DNA from: Bacillota bacterium
GTDB taxonomy: Bacteria; Bacillota; Clostridia; Christensenellales; Aristaeellaceae
Length of the DNA stretch: 50,808 bases
Assembly (NCBI GenBank): GCA_023415145.1
Contig: JAEZLW010000165.1
Location: 1-50,808, forward strand
Reading direction: 5' to 3'
The notes beneath the pieces were generated by a model. It worked only from the letters and a program-made list of their open reading frames with translations. It made no database searches and had not been told where the DNA came from. The translations under genes and the position numbers were made by a program. Below are positions 1 through 8,573 of this stretch, one piece after another (positions within the stretch are counted from its first letter, which is position 1; every line of letters starts with the position of its first letter).

Positions 1-1
1 G

Positions 2-463
2 GGCGGGCTTCATCCGGGGCGCGTTCCAAGGCTTTATGACACGGCACACCGCATCTGCGAAATGGCTTTAGAGCGGGGCATTGCACTTGCCTGGGAAAAC
101 GTGTCCTGGTGCGCACTCAAGCGCCCGGAGGACGCGGCGGTTTTGATGGAGGCCTGCCCAGAACTATACTTCGTGCTGGATATCAAGCAGGCGCTTCGGG
201 CAGCAGCGGATCCTTTCGCTTTCCTGCCGGTGATGGGAAGCCGCCTCATCCACGTGCACGTGCTGGATTATGACCAAAACGGCCGGCTGTGCCTGCCGGG
301 GCAGGGAATATTTGATTTTGTGCGTCTGCGCCGGGAGCTTGACGCCATGCATTATCGGGGTGATGTGATCCTGGAGCCGTATGCCGCTCATACGGAAGAC
401 GAGCAGGCGCTTCATTCAAGCATTCGTTACCTGCGAAGGGTATTTGCTGATTCGGCTGAATAA
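2..463 (+). CDS. Sugar-phosphate isomerase/epimerase, 3' part
   Basis: The frame is open from the window edge, so the start lies upstream; 153 residues are visible. The sequence fits the C-terminal half of the xylose-isomerase-like TIM barrel family (AP endonuclease 2 fold). A strand containing YFVLDIKQAL carries an Asp typical of the metal site, followed by RLIHVHVLDY (strand with metal-ligand His) and VILEPYAAH, whose Glu is the usual last metal ligand. Such enzymes interconvert ketoses or keto-inositol derivatives using a divalent metal; the substrate cannot be read here. A hairpin with a short T-run follows the stop. I am confident of the fold but not of the specific reaction. Confidence 0.7.
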   Translation, partial: GGLHPGRVPRLYDTAHRICEMALERGIALAWENVSWCALKRPEDAAVLMEACPELYFVLDIKQALRAAADPFAFLPVMGSRLIHVHVLDYDQNGRLCLPGQGIFDFVRLRRELDAMHYRGDVILEPYAAHTEDEQALHSSIRYLRRVFADSAE

Positions 464-488
464 GTGGTAACCCAGTATCTTTACAGGG

Positions 489-521
489 CAGTCTGAACAC
501 TTACCGTTTCAGGCTGTTTTA
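489..521 (+). terminator. Probable intrinsic terminator after the isomerase gene
   Basis: Arms at 489-497 and 508-516 pair over nine positions including one G-T pair. The loop is about ten bases, and TTTTA follows. It sits 25 bases after the isomerase stop and before the next promoter. Confidence 0.55.
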
Positions 522-523
522 TA

Positions 524-551
524 TTGCAAAAATATTACAAAGGTGTATAAT
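524..551 (+). promoter_or_regulatory. SigA-type promoter for the first LRR gene
   Basis: TTGCAA at 524-529, 16 bases of spacer, then TATAAT at 546-551 with TG directly before it. About 80 bases of leader separate it from the LRR start codon. Confidence 0.6.
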
Positions 552-636
552 AAGGGAAACATTTATGGTGTTAAAGCGTTAATTGCTTTGGTGAGAAGCT
601 ATACAAAAGCTCTGCATTGGGCAAGGAGAAACACAA

Positions 637-2073
637 ATGAGAAGAAAATCCGTTCTTTTGCTGCTTATCATGGTCCTTACCGCAGCGAATCCCGCTTGCC
701 CGGCACAAGCGCAAAACGCAGCCATAGCCTCGGATTTTCAGTACGCCCTGGACGGCGGCGGCAAGGCTACCATTGTGAACTATACAGGCTCAGAGACAGG
801 CACCCTGATCATCCCGGAACAGTTGGACGGCCACCCTGTCACCGCCATCGGCCAGGCGGCGTTCCTTGGAAACAGTTTTTCAACCATTGTGATCCCCGCC
901 GGCTTGACATCCATCACGCCTGGCGTATTTGGCAACTGCAAAAACCTTGTTTCGATAGATGTTGAGGCGGGAAATGCCGTGTATGAACAGGCGGACGGCG
1001 TATTGTACGACAAAATGCAAAAAGCGCTGCACACCTATCCCATCGCAAGGGACGCATCGGAGTATCAAATCCTCCAAGGGACCACCATCATCGGCAACGG
1101 AGCGTTTTTTCATTGTGATCGATTAATGTCCGTTGTCCTTCCGGACAGCGTTGCATCCATTGGCGAAAGCGCCTTTTACGGCTGCGAAAGCCTTCAGTCC
1201 ATCAGTATTCCAAGCGGCGTGACTGCTATCGGGAACGGCGCGTTTTCCCTATGCGCTTCGCTGCGCGATATCATCATACCCGGCAGCGTGAAGAGCATCG
1301 GCGCCAGCGCATTTGACGGCTGCTTAAGCCTTGACTCGCTGACGGTGGCCGAGGACAATCCTGTTTTTGAAGTGACCGGCGGCGTACTGTTTGACAAAAC
1401 ACAAAAGCTTTTGCATACATACCCCCAGTCACTGCCAAGCGAAAGCTATCAGGTGCCCGAGGGGACGCTGCACATCGGCAGCCTCGCGTTTGCATCCTGC
1501 CCGAATTTGATATCCGTCACCATCCCGGACAGCGTATCTGACATTGGTGAATCCGCGTTCTATGGCTGTGCGAAGCTGGAATCCGTTTCGCTGCCCAGGG
1601 GGATCACCAGGCTGGAAGCCAGCGTGTTCGCCGCATGTTTGGAACTGAAAAGCATTACGATTCCCGATGGCGTTAGAAGCATCGGCTCTCAGGCGTTTTA
1701 CAATTGCGCCGAACTCAAACAGGTGAATATCCCTTACGGCGTGACTGCAATAGAGCCTTACGCATTTGCCTGGTGCGGCAACTTGCGCGAAATCACCATA
1801 CCCGGCAGCATACTTGTCATTGGCGACCATGCGTTCATGGCCTGCGACTTTATGTCATCCCTGATTATCTCGTCCGGCGTTCAGGAAATCGGTACCTACA
1901 CCTTTGGCGAATGTTATGCGCTAATGTCGGTCTCGCTGCCTGCCAGTGTAGTATCCATCGGTGAAAACGCTTTTTACGATTGCTACAAGATGACGGCTTT
2001 GGTTGCGGAAAACAGCTATGCTCATGAATACTGCTACAAAAACAAGCTTTCCTTTGCCTTCAGCGCACCGTAA
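637..2073 (+). CDS. BspA-like leucine-rich-repeat secreted protein
   Basis: A 478-residue protein starting at ATG 637 with AAGGAG nine bases upstream. Residues 1-26 form a signal peptide: basic start, LLLLIM core, AQA cleavage region. The rest is a run of LRR_5 (BspA/TpLRR) repeats of about 23 residues, each carrying a version of I-x-x-x-A-F-x-x-C-x-x-L-x-S-I-x-I-P. Two interrupting segments of the VLYDK...LLHTYP type mark repeat-block boundaries. No LPxTG motif or C-terminal membrane segment is visible, so anchoring is unknown and it may be released. Family members bind host or matrix proteins or other cells, but a role here is only inferred. Two paralogues lie at 10482-13195 and share the FxYxLD...ATIVxYTG N-terminal module. 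Confidence 0.88.
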   Translation: MRRKSVLLLLIMVLTAANPACPAQAQNAAIASDFQYALDGGGKATIVNYTGSETGTLIIPEQLDGHPVTAIGQAAFLGNSFSTIVIPAGLTSITPGVFGNCKNLVSIDVEAGNAVYEQADGVLYDKMQKALHTYPIARDASEYQILQGTTIIGNGAFFHCDRLMSVVLPDSVASIGESAFYGCESLQSISIPSGVTAIGNGAFSLCASLRDIIIPGSVKSIGASAFDGCLSLDSLTVAEDNPVFEVTGGVLFDKTQKLLHTYPQSLPSESYQVPEGTLHIGSLAFASCPNLISVTIPDSVSDIGESAFYGCAKLESVSLPRGITRLEASVFAACLELKSITIPDGVRSIGSQAFYNCAELKQVNIPYGVTAIEPYAFAWCGNLREITIPGSILVIGDHAFMACDFMSSLIISSGVQEIGTYTFGECYALMSVSLPASVVSIGENAFYDCYKMTALVAENSYAHEYCYKNKLSFAFSAP

Positions 2074-2095
2074 ACATGGTTCTCCTGGAGGAGGC

Positions 2096-2131
2096 GCGGG
2101 GGCCCTCCTTATACATAAGGAGGGCCCCCGC
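2096..2131. terminator. Perfect 15-bp hairpin between convergent genes
   Basis: Arms at 2096-2110 and 2117-2131 are perfectly complementary around a six-base loop. It lies between the convergent LRR and aldo/keto reductase genes. The T-tract is weak on both sides, but the stem is very GC-rich and the position suits a two-way terminator. Confidence 0.65.
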
Positions 2132-2151
2132 TTATTCGCCGCAGCGCTCCC

Positions 2152-3285
2152 CTACCTCGACAGCGTTTCGTGGGTCTTTTGAAGCTGGTCGCGGATTTGA
2201 AGGTGCTGGGGGCACTTGCCCTCGCACTCACCGCAATCCAGGCAGGCTGAGGCGTTTTCGTACTTCCTCCAGGCCACCTTGCCAATCTGGGCATACTCGT
2301 TCCTGGCGTAATCGGTGATCTTGTACACCCGATGGTAGTTCATTATTTTAAAGATTTCGGGGATGTTAATGCCGGCAGGGCAGGGCATGCAATAGTTGCA
2401 GCCGGTGCAGTATAATTCTGCCAGCCGCTTGTTTTCGGCCATCATGGTCTCGATCCTATGCAATTCTTCCTCCGTAAGCTGCCTGATATTGCCGGCCAGG
2501 CGACAGTTTTCCTCCACCATGTCGATGTTCCCCATGCCGGACAGTGCGATGTGCACGTTGGGGTTGTTGAACACAAAGCGCATCGCCACCTCGGCGGAGG
2601 ATTCCACCTTTCCGGGGAGAAGGCTGCGGATGACATCCGACGGCGCGCCCAGCCGCCCGCCGCCCACCGGACCCATGACTACCACGCCCAGGCCCTGTTC
2701 GTGTGCCAGCGCCATGCCCTCCTCGTTGGACCTGTCCAGAAGGTTGTACTGGCAGAGCACGGAAGAAAAAATGCCTTCCCCGCGCTTTAGGATTTTCACG
2801 AGATTTTGCGGATCATCGTGAAAGGAGAAGGAGATATGCCGGATCAAGCCCTGTTCCTTCAAGCTTAATGCCCTGGTCAAAGGCCCGTCCTTCACATCGA
2901 TTTTGGTGTCCCAGGTTTCAAGATCAATGCCCCAGAAATGGTAAAAATCGATATAGCCGGTATCCAGCTTGGCAAGAGATGTTTCCAGGCGTTTTTGAAA
3001 ATCGTCGCCGGAGTCATTTTCGATGGGGTTCTTGGTGGACAGGTATACCTTGTCGCGGCGGCCTTTCAGCGCCTTGCCCACGATGATCTCGCTTTGCTTG
3101 TCGCAGTAGTAGGGTGCGGTGTCAAAATAGTTGACGCCAAGTTCCATAGCGCGGTGCAGCATTTCAATGCTCTTTTCGGTATTGAACACCTTCACGCCAT
3201 CCTTTTCGTCATAGGGCAGGCGCATGCAGCCAAAGCCCAGGCGGGATACTTCAATTCCTGTTTTTCCAAAAGGTACGTATTGCAT
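2152..3285 (-). CDS. Aldo/keto reductase with C-terminal 4Fe-4S domain
   Basis: A 377-residue protein; ATG at 3285 has AAAGGAG eight bases upstream. Residues 1-270 are an aldo/keto reductase barrel: FGKTGIEVSRLGFGCMRLP opens it, and the tetrad is seen as Asp and Tyr in NYFDTAPYY, Lys in LSTKN and His in FYHFWG. The last ~90 residues carry two cysteine clusters, CTGCNYCMPCPAGI and CLDCGECEGKCP, as in ferredoxin-like domains of clostridial AKR proteins that probably take electrons from iron-sulfur partners. The substrate is unknown. It is the last gene of a run with the beta-mannosidase (36 bases between) and the DUF2927 gene. Confidence 0.9.
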   Translation of the reverse strand: MQYVPFGKTGIEVSRLGFGCMRLPYDEKDGVKVFNTEKSIEMLHRAMELGVNYFDTAPYYCDKQSEIIVGKALKGRRDKVYLSTKNPIENDSGDDFQKRLETSLAKLDTGYIDFYHFWGIDLETWDTKIDVKDGPLTRALSLKEQGLIRHISFSFHDDPQNLVKILKRGEGIFSSVLCQYNLLDRSNEEGMALAHEQGLGVVVMGPVGGGRLGAPSDVIRSLLPGKVESSAEVAMRFVFNNPNVHIALSGMGNIDMVEENCRLAGNIRQLTEEELHRIETMMAENKRLAELYCTGCNYCMPCPAGINIPEIFKIMNYHRVYKITDYARNEYAQIGKVAWRKYENASACLDCGECEGKCPQHLQIRDQLQKTHETLSR

Positions 3286-3321
3286 GGCAAGGACTCCTTT
3301 CTATTGTAAAACACATTGTCA

Positions 3322-5757
3322 TCACGCGATATCAAACACCGACCGTACGGTCATTCCCTCCGTGCTTCCCTCGATGATTTTCAAACGCCTTTCCCCCGCG
3401 TCCATGTCAAACCAGTTGTCCGAAAGCTTTAAAAGCCCGTCGGCGGAGTCGATGAACACGCTCTTGGCGTACGCCTTCGCAGTGACGATGACTTCGCTGC
3501 CTTCCACCCTTACTGCGAGCTTCGGGTCTTCGAACCGAAAGTGCTTGGGCCGCGTCAACAGAGCCGTACCGCGGGACACCGTTTCTCCATTTTGAAGCAG
3601 CGAATAGGATACATACTGCCTGTGCCTGTCCATGTCCTTGAATTCCATCTCGTCAAGCCACAGGCTGGAAAGCGGGGCCACCGCCACCTGCTGTTCACCC
3701 TGCCTGATGATCATGGCTCTGCTATCCCTAAGCGACCATATCACGGTGCAGTTTTGCTCCTGCATGGTCTCGTTGGCCACACAAAGCCGAACGGTGTTTT
3801 TCACCGGCGCTTTGAGCTGTTCGTTGACGGTAACAAATCCCGTCAGCTCCCCCTCCTCCTTGCAGGAGATCATAAGCGGCGCAAAGAAGCGCCTGGCGGC
3901 ATAATGCAGCGCCTTCCAGCGGAAATTGTAATCAATGGACGACCAGGAGATCACCGGCCAGCAGTCGTTCAACTGCCAGTAGATAGCGCCCATGCAGCGG
4001 TCACGGTGACGCCGCCAGTGCTCCACACCGTAGCGGATGGCATCGGCCTGCAAAAGCTGGGAGGCGTAGATCAGGCTGTTAAAATCCTTGGGATACAGGT
4101 ACGTTTGCGACAGGTACATGAGGATGATGGCATTGGCGTTGCCGTTGCGCTGGTGCTTTTCCATCACACGGGAAAAGGCGTTGCGCTCAGAAGGCAGTGT
4201 CACAGCCTCCAGCGTCTTGGCGTGCGGGTACGCCTGGAAGCCAAATTCTGAAGCGTAGCGGAAGTAAAAATCCCGGTAAGCTGTGAAGGGCTTCAAGCCG
4301 TGCCACACATCCCAGTAGTGGACGTCGCCCCGGTTTTCGGCATTGGGTTCGTCAAACCCGCCGCCGGAGGAAGGGGATGCCGGCCAGTAGAAGGTATCTG
4401 GGTCCAGCTTCCTTACGATGCGCGGGATGATGTGTTCATACATCCGCAAATATTCGTAGCGCTGGGTGGGCGTTTTTACCCAGTGGTCCATGGCGGCGAA
4501 CATTTCCATCTCATTGTTGCCACACCAAAGCCCCAACGAAGCATGATGGCGAAGGCGGATGATGTTGTCACGAAATTCCGCGCGGATGTTTTCTTCAAAC
4601 GCTTCGGTGAGCTTGTACGCTCCGCAGGCGAACATAAAGTCCTGCCATACGATCAGCCCCAGCTCGTCGCAGACATCGTAGAAGGCATCGGATGGGTAAT
4701 GACCGCCGCCCCACACCCTGATGGTGTTGAAGTTGGCCTCAATGGCATTTTGCAAAAGCCTGCGGGTGCGCGCAGGCGTCACGCGGCCAAGCAGGTTGTC
4801 CTCCGGTATATAGTCAGCGCCCATGGCAAAAATTTGAACACCGTTCACCTCATGGCAGAAGCTTTCGCCCCATGCATCCTTTTCCCGGCGGATGGTCATG
4901 GTACGAAGGCCGATTCTCCGCTGCCACACATCCAGTTCGCTCCCTGAATCACAAAGCAGCGTGACCCGAACGGTATACAACGGATGATCGCCATAGCCGT
5001 TTGGCCACCAAAGCATGGGGTCCGCGATACGGATATTCCCTTCCCCATCCATCTTGTAGGTTTTCCCGCCGGGGGCCACCGCCTCCGCCATGATGTGAAG
5101 GGTGCGGTCATCCGCCTTTTCGATCTCAGGTGCAATGGCAAGCGTCACCATGCCGTTTTCGTGGCGCTGGCGGACATGAACGGACAAAAGCCGCCCGCCC
5201 GATATGCCCAACAGGGAAATATCCCGCCATATGCCGCAATCGGGAAGCCGGGGGCCCCAATCCCAGCCAAACATGCAGTGGGCTTTGCGCATGTGCACAA
5301 AGCCGCGCGTGCAATCATCCGCCCCGGTATACTCCGGGTTTTCTTCAAACTTTTCCTGTATGTAGCGGGTGGGTGAGTGAAAAAGCACGCGGATGCTGTT
5401 CTCGCCCTCGGTCAGCAGCGGTTTTACATCCGCCTCATAGGTGCGGTGCATGTTGTCGGCATAAAGTACATTGACGCCGTTTATCAACACATCCGCCAGG
5501 GTATCCAGGCCTTCCATGCGCAAAACCACCCGCCGGCAGGATAGCAGTAAAGCGGATACCGTAAATGTTCTTTCGTACAGAAATTCGTTGTCCATCAGGG
5601 CCAGCGCCATGTCTTCATTATCACGGTAGAAGGGGTCCTCCAGCCGGTCAGCATGAAGCATGTCCTGATACACGGAGCCGGGCACCTGCGCCTTCATCCA
5701 GTCGTTTTCCCCTGAAATACACATCCGCCATTGTCCGTTAAGCGATACTGTTTGCAT
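3322..5757 (-). CDS. Beta-mannosidase, GH2 family
   Basis: An 811-residue cytoplasmic enzyme (no signal peptide) that should remove terminal beta-linked mannose from manno-oligosaccharides or N-glycan-type cores. The start is taken at ATG 5757, because GGGAG lies 11 bases upstream and the protein then begins MQTVSLNGQW as in the family; longer starts (TTG 5781, ATG 5775) are possible. Family marks include the acid/base Glu in WCGNNEMEMF, a likely nucleophile Glu in YASEFGFQAYPH, GGGHYPSDAFYD, and YWQLNDCWPVISWSSIDY near the substrate pocket. The length matches beta-mannosidases. It shares an operon with the aldo/keto reductase and probably with the DUF2927 gene. Confidence 0.92.
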   Translation of the reverse strand: MQTVSLNGQWRMCISGENDWMKAQVPGSVYQDMLHADRLEDPFYRDNEDMALALMDNEFLYERTFTVSALLLSCRRVVLRMEGLDTLADVLINGVNVLYADNMHRTYEADVKPLLTEGENSIRVLFHSPTRYIQEKFEENPEYTGADDCTRGFVHMRKAHCMFGWDWGPRLPDCGIWRDISLLGISGGRLLSVHVRQRHENGMVTLAIAPEIEKADDRTLHIMAEAVAPGGKTYKMDGEGNIRIADPMLWWPNGYGDHPLYTVRVTLLCDSGSELDVWQRRIGLRTMTIRREKDAWGESFCHEVNGVQIFAMGADYIPEDNLLGRVTPARTRRLLQNAIEANFNTIRVWGGGHYPSDAFYDVCDELGLIVWQDFMFACGAYKLTEAFEENIRAEFRDNIIRLRHHASLGLWCGNNEMEMFAAMDHWVKTPTQRYEYLRMYEHIIPRIVRKLDPDTFYWPASPSSGGGFDEPNAENRGDVHYWDVWHGLKPFTAYRDFYFRYASEFGFQAYPHAKTLEAVTLPSERNAFSRVMEKHQRNGNANAIILMYLSQTYLYPKDFNSLIYASQLLQADAIRYGVEHWRRHRDRCMGAIYWQLNDCWPVISWSSIDYNFRWKALHYAARRFFAPLMISCKEEGELTGFVTVNEQLKAPVKNTVRLCVANETMQEQNCTVIWSLRDSRAMIIRQGEQQVAVAPLSSLWLDEMEFKDMDRHRQYVSYSLLQNGETVSRGTALLTRPKHFRFEDPKLAVRVEGSEVIVTAKAYAKSVFIDSADGLLKLSDNWFDMDAGERRLKIIEGSTEGMTVRSVFDIA

Positions 5758-5799
5758 ACACTTGCATTCTCCCATTAACAATTGATAAAAGCAGTTGCT

Positions 5800-6462
5800 T
5801 TATTTCCCAAGTATCTCCCTGGCACGCTCTATAGTGGTACCGGGAAGCATGGACGGGCTGTATAAAATACTGAGCATCTCATAATCGATGGCAGTAAGGT
5901 CCGTTACCGTTTTGCCATGTTGGCAGATGATGCTCCTTTTGGTGCAGGTGATGTCGTTGAGAAGTCCCAGCATATTCACAATCTCTTCCCGGATCACAGC
6001 GCTGCGGCTTTTTTGTGAAGAGATGGTGCTGGAAATGGCGATTTGCGCGCCGGTCACTTCGTAATTGTCATAATTGACCCATACGAAGCCTACATTCCCC
6101 TTTTGATAGCCAGAAACAGCCTCCTCCATCTTGTCATAGGGCACAAAGGAAATGGTCACATTGGCCCCTAACGGCTTGGCGGTAAGCATCATCTGCGGCA
6201 GATCCGGCACATTTTCCGACAGATCAAAGATCAATGCCGCCACAGTGCCCACATCGGCCCTAGTATATTCCCCCTTTACATGAATCACTATAGGCTGCAT
6301 CCAGCGGATGGTGGCTGCCCTTGCGGTATCCCCATATTCTCCCTGAAAGGCAGCTTCATAAAAGCCCTGCACCGCTAGGCTGGAAGCGGCGGAGGAAACA
6401 GCCGGATTAAGTACGGCCAGGCATATCAGCACAATACAAAAACATCGGCCGGCCCGGCCCAT
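5800..6462 (-). CDS. Secreted DUF2927-family protein
   Basis: 220 residues. ATG 6462 is preferred over ATG 6471, because AAAGGAG lies directly against the latter and nine bases from the former. Residues 1-28 form a signal peptide (CIVLICLAVL core, then SSAAS). The body matches the DUF2927 pattern: RWMQPIVIHVKG early, SFVPYD in the middle and EEIVNMLGLLNDI followed by a Cys-rich stretch later. DUF2927 proteins are thought to be metalloprotease-like, but here the region lacks an obvious HExxH and the function is unknown. The gene is divergent from spoIID with 117 bases between start codons, and is followed in the same direction by the beta-mannosidase. Confidence 0.65.
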   Translation of the reverse strand: MGRAGRCFCIVLICLAVLNPAVSSAASSLAVQGFYEAAFQGEYGDTARAATIRWMQPIVIHVKGEYTRADVGTVAALIFDLSENVPDLPQMMLTAKPLGANVTISFVPYDKMEEAVSGYQKGNVGFVWVNYDNYEVTGAQIAISSTISSQKSRSAVIREEIVNMLGLLNDITCTKRSIICQHGKTVTDLTAIDYEMLSILYSPSMLPGTTIERAREILGK

Positions 6463-6579
6463 ACGCACCATCTCCTTTTACATCTTAGGTATATTTCGCC
6501 GGGAACTGGTATTCTCCTTTCTCCTCCGTTCTTTTTATTACGAAGCGGGAATAGGGTTTAGGAGAAAGGAGGGAAGGAC

Positions 6580-7698
6580 GTGGGCAGAAACAATATACCC
6601 CTGCGCCTGGCGGTGCTTTTATTATGCGTGGTGGTGATCTGGTACATGCTTGGCGCGCCCAGGACGCAGGAGGAATGGCAGGCTGCCCCCCTGCAGTTTG
6701 AAACGGCATGGAACCAGCTCCCCGCAAGGGCCGGACGCATCTTCGCCCAATGGGCTTTATACAGTGCGAAGGAACAGGTACAGGAACCTGAAAACAACAC
6801 CACAAACTGGAAAAAGCTGCTGGACAGCGATACGGACTGGCCGATTCAGGTATTTGATGTTGCGCGAAACAAGCTGGTCACCATCCCACTGGAGCAGTAC
6901 GTTGCCGGCGTGGTGGCGGGTGAGATGCCCGCCAGCTACCACCTGGAAGCGTTAAAGGCGCAGGCTGCGGCGGCGAGGACAAGGGCAGTGAGCCAGGCTG
7001 CCGCCTTCAGCGGCAAAGGCTGCACAAATCATCCCGATGCGGATATCTGCACCGACAGTACCCATTGCCAGGCTTTCCTTTCGGAATCCGAGCGTTCCGA
7101 AAAGTGGGGTGCATCCGCTAATGCGTATGAAGTCCGCATTGACCGAGCAGTAATGGAAACGAAGGGCACCATAATCACCTATGGCGGTGAGCCTATCACT
7201 GTCTTGTACCACGCGGTCAGCGGCGGCCGCACGGAGGATGTTCAAGCGGTTTTTTCTCAGCCGCTGCCATACCTTGTAAGCGTGGAAAGCCGGGGTGAGG
7301 AGAGCAATGGCAAATATCAAACGGTACAGTCCTTTACCCATCAGGAAGCCGCTCAACTGCTCAACAAAGCTTTCCCCGGCGCAAACATATCCCCGGATAC
7401 AGTGGCGCTGCAGGTAGCCATCACAGAACGGACAGCCACAGGCCGGGCCGCCAAGGTGCAGGTTGGTGACCGGGAGGTTTCCGCCAGGGATTTTCGCACC
7501 GCGCTGTCACTTTTCAGCACGCTCTTTACCATCAGCGCCACAGAAAGCTCCATCACCTTCACCCAAAAGGGATACGGCCACGGCGTGGGTATGAGCCAGG
7601 CGGGGGCCAATGCCATGGCCGCGGCCGGCTTCACCTGGCAGAACATATTAAAGCATTACTATACAGGTATCCAAATCGCCGCACTGCCAGAAAAATAG
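6580..7698 (+). CDS. spoIID: Stage II sporulation protein D
   Basis: 372 residues; GTG start at 6580 with AAAGGAGGG upstream. SpoIID is a membrane-anchored lytic transglycosylase that acts with SpoIIM, SpoIIP and SpoIIQ to thin septal peptidoglycan and drive engulfment of the forespore. One transmembrane helix (LAVLLLCVVVIWYML) is followed by the SpoIID domain. The catalytic Glu is E115 in VVAGEMPASYHLEALKAQA, and the family signature TDSTHCQ with the upstream cysteines (GCTNH, DICTDS) is intact. The C-terminal GYGHGVGMSQAGA motif is also typical. The gene is followed 94 bases later by spoIIQ, an arrangement common in sporulating clostridia. SigE control is expected in the mother cell but no clear SigE site was found. 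Confidence 0.95.
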   Translation: MGRNNIPLRLAVLLLCVVVIWYMLGAPRTQEEWQAAPLQFETAWNQLPARAGRIFAQWALYSAKEQVQEPENNTTNWKKLLDSDTDWPIQVFDVARNKLVTIPLEQYVAGVVAGEMPASYHLEALKAQAAAARTRAVSQAAAFSGKGCTNHPDADICTDSTHCQAFLSESERSEKWGASANAYEVRIDRAVMETKGTIITYGGEPITVLYHAVSGGRTEDVQAVFSQPLPYLVSVESRGEESNGKYQTVQSFTHQEAAQLLNKAFPGANISPDTVALQVAITERTATGRAAKVQVGDREVSARDFRTALSLFSTLFTISATESSITFTQKGYGHGVGMSQAGANAMAAAGFTWQNILKHYYTGIQIAALPEK

Positions 7699-7791
7699 TT
7701 TCTCGCTAAAGTGCTTTTGTCGAATATTCGTGCCTCCTGCATACATGTTTCCAGCCTTTGCGGGACAAAATATCCCAGGAGGTGGACATAT

Positions 7792-8496
7792 ATGAAGCGG
7801 GCAGCCGATTTGTGGATTTCTTTCAGGCAGCACTTGAAAAAAGGAATGCAGGCCTACTCCGCGTTTATGGAGAAACAGGGCTTTTATCTGGTACTCACCA
7901 TCTGCGTGCTGGTGATCGTTGGCACCGCCGTGTGGACAAGGGCCACCCGCACCCCGGAGCCTCCTCCCACCCAGGAAAATGGCCAGGAAGCCAACGTGCC
8001 CTATGAAGGCGTTCAGCGTCTATCGGATGTTTCCGTGCCTCCTTCCCCTATCCGTTCTTTGCCAACACCCACTCCCGCTCAGCCGTTTTTGCGGCCCGTG
8101 CCGGGAGCTGTTGCAAGAGCGTTTGACGCAAGCCGGCCCGTATTTTTTGAATCCGCCGGCCTCTGGCAGCTTCACAGCGCTTGTGATTATCAGGCCAAGA
8201 CGGGCGATGTGGTAAAATCCATGGGCGACGGGACCGTGGTCGGCATCCAGGACAGCGGCCTGCTGGGCAAATCTGTTTCCATCCAGCATTCAGGCGGCAT
8301 TGTGGCCCTGTATGGGGGCCTTTCCATGAACAGCTATTTAAAGCTGGGCGACCCTGTCAAGCGTGACCAGGCCATTGGCCATGTTGGCAACTCCACCTTG
8401 TATGAAACCGACAGCGGCCCCCATCTGCACTTATTTGTGACCAGGGATGGCCACCCCATCGACCCGGAAACACTATTTACAAGTAACATAGAGTGA
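7792..8496 (+). CDS. spoIIQ: SpoIIQ-like M23 family protein
   Basis: 234 residues; ATG 7792 with AGGAGGTG upstream, so the longer in-frame extension is unlikely. Residues ~28-50 form a membrane helix, followed by a Pro-rich linker and an M23 (LytM) domain from about 115. Zinc ligands are kept: H128 and D132 in HSACD and the HLH pair at 211-213. The catalytic His expected in YxHL is replaced by Gly (YGGLS, 174-178), so the domain probably binds zinc but does not cleave peptidoglycan. SpoIIQ in the forespore pairs with SpoIIIAH in the mother cell to form the engulfment ratchet and feeding-tube channel. Its place behind spoIID supports the assignment over a generic M23 endopeptidase. Confidence 0.85.
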   Translation: MKRAADLWISFRQHLKKGMQAYSAFMEKQGFYLVLTICVLVIVGTAVWTRATRTPEPPPTQENGQEANVPYEGVQRLSDVSVPPSPIRSLPTPTPAQPFLRPVPGAVARAFDASRPVFFESAGLWQLHSACDYQAKTGDVVKSMGDGTVVGIQDSGLLGKSVSIQHSGGIVALYGGLSMNSYLKLGDPVKRDQAIGHVGNSTLYETDSGPHLHLFVTRDGHPIDPETLFTSNIE

Positions 8497-8501
8497 GCCT
8501 G

Positions 8502-8530
8502 TTGCATATCATAGAATCGTATGATATGAT
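8502..8530 (+). promoter_or_regulatory. SigA-type promoter of glmS, followed by a short direct repeat
   Basis: TTGCAT at 8502-8507, a 17-base spacer and TATGAT at 8525-8530. Immediately downstream, TTAATACATC occurs twice in tandem (8532-8551). Only 77 bases separate the spoIIQ stop from the glmS start, too little for a glmS ribozyme. Confidence 0.6.
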
Positions 8531-8573
8531 TTTAATACATCTTAATACATCTTATTTTGGAGGCGATGCTTCT

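Noticed and set aside
7739..7771. SigF-type promoter for spoIIQ (GCATA, then GGACAAAAT)
   Set aside because: The -10-like box is good, but the spacing of 19 bases is too long and the -35 box is weak; not strong enough to call.
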